Below are positions 1 to 8,166 of a stretch of DNA of 14,798 nucleotides, piece after piece. Position numbers and translations under genes: made by a program. The DNA lies in the NCBI GenBank assembly GCA_910588315.1, contig CAJUQF010000044.1, forward strand, positions 1 through 14,798, written 5' to 3'. Below the pieces are notes generated by a model, which saw nothing but the letters and a program-made list of their open reading frames with translations, did no database searches and had not been told where the DNA came from. Origin of the DNA: an uncultured Christensenellaceae bacterium (GTDB taxonomy: Bacteria; Bacillota; Clostridia; Christensenellales; Pumilibacteraceae). Each line of letters opens with the position of its first letter. Position 1 is the stretch's first letter.

Positions 1-52
<52 letters not shown>

Positions 53-66
53 TCAAGTGTTCTTGT

Positions 67-95
67 ATTATACTACTTAAATATTTTTTTGTCAA
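67..95 (-). promoter_or_regulatory. Consensus sigma-70/SigA promoter of the initiator tRNA
   Basis: On the minus strand the -35 box TTGACA (95-90) and the -10 box TATAAT (72-67) are both exact consensus, with a 17-base spacer. The expected start is near 61-60, about 8-9 bases before the mature tRNA 5' end at 52. Such a strong promoter fits a stable-RNA gene. Confidence 0.9.
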
Positions 96-301
96 ACGTT
101 TTTCGTACAGACTCCACGCCTATTTTGTCGAATTTGCCGCTCCCGCTATTTAATTACGTTTTTATATCGCGTTTTGCGTTCCCGCTCGCTCGTTTTTCAC
201 CCGTTTTTCGCGATAATTATATTTTAATATATCTGTTACAACATATAGTTATATTTTGATCCCGCATGGCAAGATATTGCGATATAAAAATATATGATAA
301 A
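96..301. other. AT-rich non-coding spacer
   Basis: This lies between the divergent tRNA and giant-gene promoters. I see no convincing reading frame with a ribosome binding site on either strand. It holds several CGTTTTT or CGTTTTG motifs on the plus strand (97-103, 157-163, 170-176, 191-197, 202-208) and long A/T runs around 213-300. No clear plus-strand promoter for the structured element at 302-383 could be picked out. Confidence 0.6.
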
Positions 302-383
302 TTTCGGCACATATAAGTATTTTTATAACTTTGTTCCGCATAAGGTAACAATAAGCCGAAAGTGCGTACAAAACGGCTTTTTT
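302..383 (+). promoter_or_regulatory. Possible attenuator-like leader RNA with mutually exclusive stems
   Basis: TTTCGGC (302-308) is perfectly complementary to GCCGAAA (355-361). It encloses a small AT hairpin (TATAA 312-316 with TTATA 323-327) and a second hairpin (TTGTTCC 331-337 with GG-T-AACAA 344-351, one bulged base). The 3' arm of the outer stem overlaps AAGCCG (353-358), which can instead pair with CGGCTT (374-379) next to six Ts. The two states cannot form together, as in attenuators and riboswitches. I do not recognise any known riboswitch consensus. The clear promoter at 417-445 lies downstream, so a link to the giant gene is not established. It could also be a short independent RNA or a chance fold. 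Confidence 0.35.
353..383 (+). terminator. Candidate intrinsic terminator in the leader
   Basis: A 6-bp stem, AAGCCG (353-358) with CGGCTT (374-379), is closed over a 15-base loop and runs into a T tract at 378-383. The stem is short and the loop long, so strength is doubtful. No plus-strand gene lies upstream within the window, so it would end only a leader or small RNA. Confidence 0.4.
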
Positions 384-395
384 ATACAAAAAAAT

Positions 396-439
396 ATGTA
401 AGTGTCTAAAAACATCTTGACAAAATGCCATGTAAGTGT
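396..439 (+). repeat. 10-bp direct repeat beside and inside the giant-gene promoter
   Basis: ATGTAAGTGT occurs exactly at 396-405 and again at 430-439, 34 bases apart. Each copy is followed within one or two bases by AAAA. The first copy lies upstream of the -35 box. The second covers the end of the -35/-10 spacer and the TG of the extended -10. This placement would suit an operator pair, but no regulator is identified. Confidence 0.5.
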
Positions 440-445
440 TAAAAT
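417..445 (+). promoter_or_regulatory. Strong extended -10 promoter of the giant gene
   Basis: The -35 box is TTGACA (417-422), exact consensus. A 17-base spacer leads to TAAAAT (440-445), one mismatch from TATAAT, preceded by TG at 437-438 (extended -10). Transcription should begin near 452, giving an untranslated leader of about 38 bases before the start codon at 490. Confidence 0.85.
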
Positions 446-489
446 ATAACACATAATAACAAATTTACACCGATTTTTTCGGAGGAAAT

Positions 490-3400
490 ATGTCGCACAG
501 ACTGCCGATACAAAAATCCGGCTTCAACAAACGCAGAAAAGTAATAATTTATATCGTGGCATGCATACTCATTTTGGGTGTCGTAGCCGGATTTACAAAT
601 AATTTTACAAGCGATAACCGCAAATTCGCCGCCGGCTGGGGCGAAACTATCGTAATGGAAAAAGAACTGCCCGCAAGCGGAACTCCGGCTGACTACGATC
701 TTATTTCCAATCTGCAATTTGCCGCGTACAAATTACATCACGCCAAGTTCTTCCGCGGCGAGACCAACGGTAAACTCGTAGCCGACATAAAGATCGGTAA
801 TTACAATCAATATATCCACAATACGAGAGTAGCGCTCGGCGGAAACAAAGTTTTCGCGGAGACAATATCTTCGTCGAGTTTAAAGAGCGTCGCCGAACAG
901 AAGTATGCCGAGGACGGCATTATAATTTTCCGCCCGTCCGTCAGCATAAACGGCAGCTCCGCAAAGTTCGCGAACACGGCGTATCAGATGTCGTATGAAG
1001 AATACAGTCAAAAATACGGCACCGTTCCCAATCAATTAAGCAAATACATCATAAACGAAAAAACCATCCTTTCCGTCAAGGACGAGAACGCGCCCGCAAA
1101 GGCTGCGGTCAATTCCAACGGCGAGACCGAGGGTTTCGATTTTTACGTCCCCGAAAAACTCGTGCGCGGCGACGACGGATATTACAGATTCTCGCTTACT
1201 CTCGACGCTTTCGAAAGCACGCTTTACTACCGTAACGAAGTACGCACGCTCGGCGGCGCAGATCAAAACCCCAAATTCCACTCGGTACGCGTTACCGTCA
1301 CAATCGACGATAACTGGACGCCGATCACCGTAAGATCGCGTGAGGTATACGATATTGCGTTGCCCGTGATCGGTGCGATGACTTGCGACAGCGATTTGAC
1401 CGAAGTTTTCACCGACGTAGATTCCGAAAACGGTACGTTTCCGGAAGAAGATTTCTTCCGTCCGTATGTAGAACAGGCAAAATCCGATCCGGACTATGTC
1501 CCGCCGGCAATTGATATCCCGACTTCGCTCTCCCCTGCCGATTATCTTGCAACCGCGTTTGCCGATTATATGTCCGGTCAAAAAACGCTCGATCTCAAAG
1601 CCGATATCAAGATGGGCGATTTTTCCGCATACGATCTGAAACTTTCGCTCAATCTCAAAACAATGGACATTGCCGCGGCGCTCGGCAAAAATCTATACGT
1701 CAAGTTCGGCGGCGGCAAAATTTACATAAATCTCGGCAATATAAACGGCTATATATCCACAGCCGATTTCGAAAGGCTGCTCGGCGACGAGCGGCTCGCC
1801 GCAATGCTCGGCGGGCTCGGCGATTTGGACATGGAAACGCTGTTCGGCGGCGACATGCTCGAAGCGCTGTTTAAAAACTGCGAAATGACCGAAGATAACG
1901 GCATTGTCAGGATAAGACTTACATTCGATATCGATCTGACGTCGCTCTCCCCGGAGATCGGAAAAATTACCGTGGATGCGTCGCTGTTCATAAACGACTC
2001 CGACAAATCGCTTAAATCCATAACCGGCAAAATCGAATTGGCGGGACAAACGATCGACGCGGAAATCGTGCCGTTAAAGTCGTTGCCGCAATTCCCGTCG
2101 ACAGACGCCGCCGTCGATCTCTCCGGAATACTCGACTTTATTCCCGATGCGCTCTCGACCGCCGAGGAAAAGACTTTCGAAATAAACGGCTCGATAGCTT
2201 TGAACGGCAGCGAAATAGGTATATCCGCTTACATAGACACAACCGACGGCATAGACGTCGATGCGGTGTTGTCCGTACTCGGACTCGACATTTCGATAAA
2301 ATATACCGACGGTATTCTTCAAGCCGAGTTTATGGGGATCAAAGTCCGCGGGACCGCAGACGAACTGTCCGAATTGCTCGCAACACTTCTCGACACCGTC
2401 GAACTCGATATCGGCAAGTACATAGATCTTTTAAGCGGTCTCATGCCGACGTCACTCAACGATCTGGTCGGCATGATAAAATCGCTCGACGTTACCGATA
2501 ACGCGCTGGAACTCGGGCTTAACGTGTTGACGGTGCCTATCCGAATAACGCTCGGACGCGGCGGCGGACGGCTCACAGACATAGGACTGACGGCTAACGT
2601 CGACATGTTCGGTATAAAGCTGGATGCGGCGGCGGACTTCGCTTTGTCATACCCCGCTCCGCGCCGTGTAGAACTGTCCGACGGCGAATTCATATCCGTA
2701 TCCGCATTTACAGAACTGATCGAATCGATCAAGCCTTATCTCGATACCGACAAGAATTATACACTGTCGCTTGACGGATCGGTCGGAGTAGCCGGAAACG
2801 TTTACGACTTAAAAGGCAACGTTGCGATAGACAGGACAGACAACGGTATTGCATTGCGCGGCGAGATTTTCGCACTCGGTCAAAAAGTCGACATTGTTTA
2901 TACGAACGACTCGATCTATTTCGCTGTCGGCAACAAGATAAAAGTTAAGCTCGACGCGTCCGATACGGACGAACTTACCACTCCCCTAAAAGAACTTATC
3001 GGCTTGATAATGCCGTCGAACTCCAACGTCGATTTAGATGTTTCCGGCATTATAAAACACTTAGGTATTTCGGAGTCGGGTGCGATCGAAGCCGACCTTG
3101 CAATCGGCAACGGCATAAACATAAATCTCGATTTTGCGACAGGCACGCTCGCCGTATCCGGGAATACGGACGCCGTCGATTTGGAATTCACCGCGACGCT
3201 CGTTCTCACAGACGAGAACCGCAATATATCGGAACCGACGGACGCCGACCGATACATAGACGCTGCGGCGTTCGGTAAAACGATCGGCAAATTGACGGAT
3301 ATCGTACGCGAAAAAGCGTTGTCTTTCTCCGTAATGTTTGCGATAGACGGCAATACTTATAACGCCGATATAGCGTTATCGTTTGTCGACGGTCTCGCAT

Positions 3401-6400
3401 TGAGTATTAAGGAGAAAACACTTCCGCTCGATATCACCGTTACCGGCGGTAACGCTTATATAGCCATAGGCGATATAAAGATCGTCGGCACGCTCGAAGA
3501 TGCTGCGATTCTTTTCGAAAAAATAAAAGCCAATCTGCCGGATAAAGTGGTTTCATTCGTAAAGAACACACTGGAAACCGTAAAGAACAAATGCGAAGAG
3601 TACATACGCTCGCTCGATATCGTTTCGGTCATCGATAAAGCAATGTCGGCAATAACCGATTTTACGATAGAAAACGACTCGCTTATAATAGGCATAAAAT
3701 ATAACGACATAACGATAAATCTAAATACGAATATCGAATTAAACGATATTCGCGTCAATATGTTCCTTCCCGCAAACACCGTCGGTAACGATAAAAACGT
3801 TTCGGCTATGTTTATGCTTTACAACGTAGTTCCGTCGGCGGCTATAGCCGAGCCTGATACGTCCGATTACGTACCCGCGGCGAAATTCGTTTCCATGCTT
3901 TCGCCTATTCTCCCGCTTATCAAAGAAAAGGCGTTTGATATAACGCTTGACTTTTCGCTCTGCGGCAAGCACATAATCGGCAATGCGTACATCGATTTCG
4001 GCGAATACACCGCGGACAGCGTCCAAGCATATCTGACGCTCGTCGTTGCCGGAATGCCGTTCGAATTGACCGTAAAAAACAGGACGCTGTATATCGACGT
4101 CAATAACGGCGGCATCATGATAGCTCAGCCGTTGGATAAAGCGGACATATCGGCGCTTATTTCCGAACTCGAAACCGCGTTGGAGATCGACATCACCGCA
4201 GAACTCGAAATGCTGATAAAAAGTATAATCGATATGGGCGCATTCGATATCGAGAATATACTCGGCAGTATCAAGCTTATCGATACCGAAAACGGGTTTA
4301 CTGTTTGCGTAAGCGGCGATACGGCTGTCACCATCGCCGTGCGTACCGAAGGCAATACCGGCATGGACGTTGCCATCGTCGCAAACGGCACCGAGTATAA
4401 TTTATCGGTAAACACTGTGATATCGGACGGCGTACTTTCCGAAATAACCGTAGCCGATACCGAGATCGCCGGAATAAGTTTCGGCTGTACGGTCGGAATA
4501 GCGGGAACAATGCAGCGCGACGTGACCGTTTCCGGCACATATATCTATCCGAGCGAACTGATAAAATATATCGAACCTGTGCGCGCTCTCGTAAACAAAG
4601 CAAACGGCGCGGCGTCGCTCACCGTCGATCTTGACGCGAAAGTAACGCTTTTGGGCAAATCGCTCGCAATATCCGGTAACATCACCGTTTCATTCGAGCC
4701 GCTCGCCGTCGAGGCAGATCTAACGCTGTTTGCGGACAGCGCCGACAGACAGTATATATCAATCGTTTACGTAAACGGCATATTGTACATAGAGACCGGA
4801 AAGATCCGCCTGTCGTTCGATGTGGCAAACGATCTCGATATGCTCTACGCGTCTATCGAGAAATATATTCCCGATTACCTCAAAGACCCGAACGAATCGC
4901 TTGAATTCGGCGGTTTGAGTACGCTGATCGAAGGCATAAAGAAACTCGCGAACGTCGCGGACATTAACTCCGCATTCGACATACTGTTCGATGTGAATCC
5001 GATAAACAATAAGAGTCTGATAAAACAAGTCGCGGATATGATATCCGTATTCAAGCGCGGTGACGACATAACGCTCGGCGTGACCGTACTCGACACACCG
5101 TTCTCGCTCGGATTGAATATAACGCCCGTCATAAACAACGGCGACCTCGACGTAATGTTCGATACCGGGCTCGGTTCGTACGTCGGGATAATCGGACGCA
5201 TGGCTTTCAATTTCGGATCGAACAATTATCAAGTGACCGCACCGGCAAACGCGGATACATACGTACCCGTTTCGGCGTTTATAAAAACGGTGATCGATGC
5301 GGTCAACACATTCACTGCCAAAGCCGACGACATAATAACAGTGGACGAATACGGAAACACCACGACCGTTTCGCAGATTTCGTTTGAGGCGGATTCGTTC
5401 ACTTTCGACTATGATATCTTTAAGACAAAGACCGTGATCGACGAGTTCGGCAACGAGACGGAACTCAAGGACGAAACCGGTCGACCGGTAATAGATGCCG
5501 ATGCGAACGGCGAAAAAACGATCGAGCAACATATTTCGATCGGCAATAAAACGGACGGCAACGGCACGACGCAGAAATTCCTGCGATTCGGATATACCAC
5601 TACCGAAGTCACCGACGCATCCGGCAAGACCGTAAGCAGATCGAGCAAGGTCGCCGTCGAGGCGCACTTAAAACTCGACATTCAAGACCGCAATGCCGAC
5701 GGCAAGCTCGAATCCAAAATCGGCTTCCCCATCGAACTCGACGTTTATGTAGCGCCGACGACCGAACATCCGGAAGGGCTTGCATACATATTCTACAAAG
5801 AATCGAACGGTTACGGTGAACGAATATCCATCGATTATAACTCGGTACTGCAAATAGTAGCGGCGATAATGGATATAGTCGGCGCCGACGATGCGACCGT
5901 CGACGAACTGCTCAAAGATTACCGCTTGCCTATCGATACGTCGCTGTTCGATTCGATGAATATCGCAGGTTTCGATTCGATAAGGAACATGCTCGACGGC
6001 TTGGTAAAAGCGCTCAACGAGTTCAAGTCCGCACTGTCGGATGCGGGCGCGGCTTGGGATAAATTCCAAAATGCCGGCAGCATCGACAACCTTATGCGCA
6101 ATCTTACGAACGACGAACTCGACGGAGAGAAAACCATAGTCGGCGATATAAAAGCCGCCGTGGCAAAAATCAAAACGGCTATTGCGGCATTCGGCACGGG
6201 CGACGAGACCGAACCCGACGATAGCGATAAAGAAATCGAATTCAACGGCGCGCTGTACGGCAGTATAGTAGACAGCATAGAGTTCGGCATGAGCGGCGAC
6301 GAACTCTATGCCAAAGTAGATAACGAGATAGCTACGGGTACGAGCGGCTGGGCCGTGATAGGCGTGCGCAGCGTCGATAACAAACTGCGCGCTATCGGAG

Positions 6401-8031
6401 TCGACGGCTTGGACGTGAACACAGCACGACTTAACACTTTCGATCTGCAATTCGCACCCACTCAAAACATAACCATCGAGATACCGTCCGACTACACGGC
6501 GGAAGATACCGGCGACTACAAGATCATGCACGCCGATTTCTCGAATATCAAGCACTTGCTCTTCGACGTCATGAACACAGCCAATCTAATGGAATTCGAT
6601 ATAGGCGGCGTCGATACGAGCGACGTTATCAATCTCAAACTCAATCTCGGCGCTTTAAGCGGTCTTGCCAATATGGATCTGCAGATCCGATATAACATCA
6701 AAGTCAAGATCATCGAGACCGGTAAAGACGAAAACGGCAATGCGATATATAAGACATTCGCCGCCGTAGAACTCAAATTCCAAAACTGCACGGCTAAGAT
6801 CGCCGGTGTCGATACGGTCGTAATCAACGATTGCACGACGCGACTGTACTTCTATGACGATGTTATCTACGTACAAGGTTACGACATAGGCGCCGGCACT
6901 ACGAATACTGTAGTAGGCGCAAACGACGTTCAATACGATTGCAAACGATCGTTTAAGAGCTATCACGAAGATTTCCGAGTCGACTATAAAGCCGACGTGT
7001 CGTATAACGCGGTCAACGTTATGTACACCGTAGACGAGCTGTTTGCCATGATAAACGGCGACATGAGCAGATTCATGAAAGAATTCCTGTTCTACCTTGT
7101 ACCGCTGAGCAGAAGCTTTACATTCCTTAAACTCGATTTGCAACAAATAATAATCGATCAAATAGCTCCGAGCGGAAACAATTCGCCCGCCGCAGTCAAT
7201 ACGCAAAATACTTTGGCGCAGATCTTTAAGGAATACAAGTATAACGGGAGCAAACACACTTTGCGCATCGGTCTGAAAGAGCTTGCGGGAAGCGATACGC
7301 TGTCCGACCTTGTTATAAGCATTACCGGGATGAACGACGGCGATGACGACGGCATAAACGGCAATATTCTAAACAACTACATATCGGGACTCGAGATATC
7401 CACCGGTATACAAAATAATCTTATCGAAGTAAATCTGGCTGCGACGCTTAACAATATCCGCGAAACGGATAACGGAAACAGCATAGAGAGCAAAGGTTTT
7501 GCTCCGATAAATACCACCGTTGCAAACGGAACGTTCGGTTTCAACGGCAAGTCGTATGCGCTCGACTACTGCGGTTACGTTCCGGACGCGATCTACACGA
7601 TAGACGGCAACTTCTCCACCGCTTATGCGGACGGGAAAGAAACGTTATATACCGACTACGGCAGTTTGCCCGTAATATACCGTACCGTCAACGGCACGGA
7701 CGGTTATACCGCAACCTCTTCGTCTATGGATAATAAACCGGACGGAAAAGGATATAAATTCGGCGATACGATGTGGCAATATACATTCAACTACTCTCTG
7801 TTTACCGGATATTGTCTTAACGACGCAACTACATATCAATACCATATCGGCGTCGATGCCAACGGCGGCAAGTATGTTTACAGAATAGAAAACGGCGCAC
7901 ATATCCGCATCCGGATATTGAGCATCACAGACGACTTATTGGCGCAAGTAACACGCGATTCCGCAGGCGATATAGTCGCGATCGCAAACCGCGCCGACGG
8001 GATACAGTGGTCGAGATCGTGGAAAGCGTGA
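490..8031 (+). CDS. Giant N-terminally anchored modular surface protein (2513 aa)
   Basis: The product is not recognised as a named family. The ATG at 490 follows GGAGGA (481-486). It is favoured because the next in-frame Met lies beyond the membrane segment. Residues 4-17 are basic and 18-35 are strongly hydrophobic without a good cleavage site, so the protein is probably anchored by its N terminus with the rest outside. Residues about 65-312 form a first beta-rich domain. From residue 347 a recurring unit begins near 347, 540, 732, 919, 1125, 1350 and 1588. Each opens with a motif like Y-x-x-A-x-x-F, then a helix, then alternating beta strands (for example around YVPAAKF at 1127 and YVPVSAF near 1591), then amphipathic helices and further strands. 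Residues about 1800-1905 are helical, followed by an acidic linker and a distinct C-terminal region. No LPXTG, second membrane segment or enzyme motif is seen. Modules resemble LolA/LprG-type half-barrels (inference). Adhesin or lipid-handling roles are both possible. Confidence 0.88.
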   Translation: MSHRLPIQKSGFNKRRKVIIYIVACILILGVVAGFTNNFTSDNRKFAAGWGETIVMEKELPASGTPADYDLISNLQFAAYKLHHAKFFRGETNGKLVADIKIGNYNQYIHNTRVALGGNKVFAETISSSSLKSVAEQKYAEDGIIIFRPSVSINGSSAKFANTAYQMSYEEYSQKYGTVPNQLSKYIINEKTILSVKDENAPAKAAVNSNGETEGFDFYVPEKLVRGDDGYYRFSLTLDAFESTLYYRNEVRTLGGADQNPKFHSVRVTVTIDDNWTPITVRSREVYDIALPVIGAMTCDSDLTEVFTDVDSENGTFPEEDFFRPYVEQAKSDPDYVPPAIDIPTSLSPADYLATAFADYMSGQKTLDLKADIKMGDFSAYDLKLSLNLKTMDIAAALGKNLYVKFGGGKIYINLGNINGYISTADFERLLGDERLAAMLGGLGDLDMETLFGGDMLEALFKNCEMTEDNGIVRIRLTFDIDLTSLSPEIGKITVDASLFINDSDKSLKSITGKIELAGQTIDAEIVPLKSLPQFPSTDAAVDLSGILDFIPDALSTAEEKTFEINGSIALNGSEIGISAYIDTTDGIDVDAVLSVLGLDISIKYTDGILQAEFMGIKVRGTADELSELLATLLDTVELDIGKYIDLLSGLMPTSLNDLVGMIKSLDVTDNALELGLNVLTVPIRITLGRGGGRLTDIGLTANVDMFGIKLDAAADFALSYPAPRRVELSDGEFISVSAFTELIESIKPYLDTDKNYTLSLDGSVGVAGNVYDLKGNVAIDRTDNGIALRGEIFALGQKVDIVYTNDSIYFAVGNKIKVKLDASDTDELTTPLKELIGLIMPSNSNVDLDVSGIIKHLGISESGAIEADLAIGNGININLDFATGTLAVSGNTDAVDLEFTATLVLTDENRNISEPTDADRYIDAAAFGKTIGKLTDIVREKALSFSVMFAIDGNTYNADIALSFVDGLALSIKEKTLPLDITVTGGNAYIAIGDIKIVGTLEDAAILFEKIKANLPDKVVSFVKNTLETVKNKCEEYIRSLDIVSVIDKAMSAITDFTIENDSLIIGIKYNDITINLNTNIELNDIRVNMFLPANTVGNDKNVSAMFMLYNVVPSAAIAEPDTSDYVPAAKFVSMLSPILPLIKEKAFDITLDFSLCGKHIIGNAYIDFGEYTADSVQAYLTLVVAGMPFELTVKNRTLYIDVNNGGIMIAQPLDKADISALISELETALEIDITAELEMLIKSIIDMGAFDIENILGSIKLIDTENGFTVCVSGDTAVTIAVRTEGNTGMDVAIVANGTEYNLSVNTVISDGVLSEITVADTEIAGISFGCTVGIAGTMQRDVTVSGTYIYPSELIKYIEPVRALVNKANGAASLTVDLDAKVTLLGKSLAISGNITVSFEPLAVEADLTLFADSADRQYISIVYVNGILYIETGKIRLSFDVANDLDMLYASIEKYIPDYLKDPNESLEFGGLSTLIEGIKKLANVADINSAFDILFDVNPINNKSLIKQVADMISVFKRGDDITLGVTVLDTPFSLGLNITPVINNGDLDVMFDTGLGSYVGIIGRMAFNFGSNNYQVTAPANADTYVPVSAFIKTVIDAVNTFTAKADDIITVDEYGNTTTVSQISFEADSFTFDYDIFKTKTVIDEFGNETELKDETGRPVIDADANGEKTIEQHISIGNKTDGNGTTQKFLRFGYTTTEVTDASGKTVSRSSKVAVEAHLKLDIQDRNADGKLESKIGFPIELDVYVAPTTEHPEGLAYIFYKESNGYGERISIDYNSVLQIVAAIMDIVGADDATVDELLKDYRLPIDTSLFDSMNIAGFDSIRNMLDGLVKALNEFKSALSDAGAAWDKFQNAGSIDNLMRNLTNDELDGEKTIVGDIKAAVAKIKTAIAAFGTGDETEPDDSDKEIEFNGALYGSIVDSIEFGMSGDELYAKVDNEIATGTSGWAVIGVRSVDNKLRAIGVDGLDVNTARLNTFDLQFAPTQNITIEIPSDYTAEDTGDYKIMHADFSNIKHLLFDVMNTANLMEFDIGGVDTSDVINLKLNLGALSGLANMDLQIRYNIKVKIIETGKDENGNAIYKTFAAVELKFQNCTAKIAGVDTVVINDCTTRLYFYDDVIYVQGYDIGAGTTNTVVGANDVQYDCKRSFKSYHEDFRVDYKADVSYNAVNVMYTVDELFAMINGDMSRFMKEFLFYLVPLSRSFTFLKLDLQQIIIDQIAPSGNNSPAAVNTQNTLAQIFKEYKYNGSKHTLRIGLKELAGSDTLSDLVISITGMNDGDDDGINGNILNNYISGLEISTGIQNNLIEVNLAATLNNIRETDNGNSIESKGFAPINTTVANGTFGFNGKSYALDYCGYVPDAIYTIDGNFSTAYADGKETLYTDYGSLPVIYRTVNGTDGYTATSSSMDNKPDGKGYKFGDTMWQYTFNYSLFTGYCLNDATTYQYHIGVDANGGKYVYRIENGAHIRIRILSITDDLLAQVTRDSAGDIVAIANRADGIQWSRSWKA
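1528..5950 (+). repeat. Seven diverged tandem protein modules within the giant gene
   Basis: The repeats are visible only at protein level. Spacing between successive module starts is about 193, 192, 187, 206, 225 and 238 residues, so the units lengthen toward the C terminus. Shared features are a short Pro/Tyr/Phe lead-in, a helix of about 15 residues often ending K-A-F or K-A-L, a set of strands with alternating hydrophobic residues and G-N or N-G turns, then a helical segment rich in Leu/Ile/Asp. The end of module 7 is approximate, because it carries a long insertion with two E-Y-G-N or E-F-G-N turns. No long nucleotide identity remains, so the duplication is old. Confidence 0.65.
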
Positions 8032-8074
8032 CCGCGGCTTAATAACACCGGTCATACATTATTATCATAACGCA

Positions 8075-8114
8075 AAAAGTCCGCTGTGAAACTTCGCAGC
8101 GGATTTTTATTTTT
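8075..8114. terminator. Bidirectional intrinsic terminator between the giant gene and ppk
   Basis: TCCGCTG (8080-8086) pairs perfectly with CAGCGGA (8097-8103). On the plus strand it is followed by TTTTTATTTTT (8104-8114). On the minus strand it is followed by CTTTTT, the complement of 8079-8075 and its neighbour. It therefore serves the giant gene, whose stop is about 45 bases upstream, and the convergent ppx-ppk operon, whose stop is at 8167. Confidence 0.9.
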
Positions 8115-8166
8115 GCAGATCCGGTTTGGTTATGATATTATCAAATCCGAAATCATATCATCGAAT

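Noticed and set aside
249..452. Minus-strand frame of 67 codons upstream of the giant gene
   Set aside because: It is AT-rich, lacks a ribosome binding site, and runs through the promoter and terminator-like stem. It is composition-driven.
541..594. Lipobox-like I-V-A-C at residues 22-25 of the giant protein
   Set aside because: The hydrophobic stretch before Cys25 is only about seven residues and continues for ten more after it, so this is a membrane anchor and not a lipoprotein signal.
4759..6555. Two adjoining minus-strand open frames of about 300 codons each opposite the giant gene
   Set aside because: No ribosome binding sites or promoters, compositions typical of antisense reading of a strongly biased gene, and the plus strand codes continuously here.
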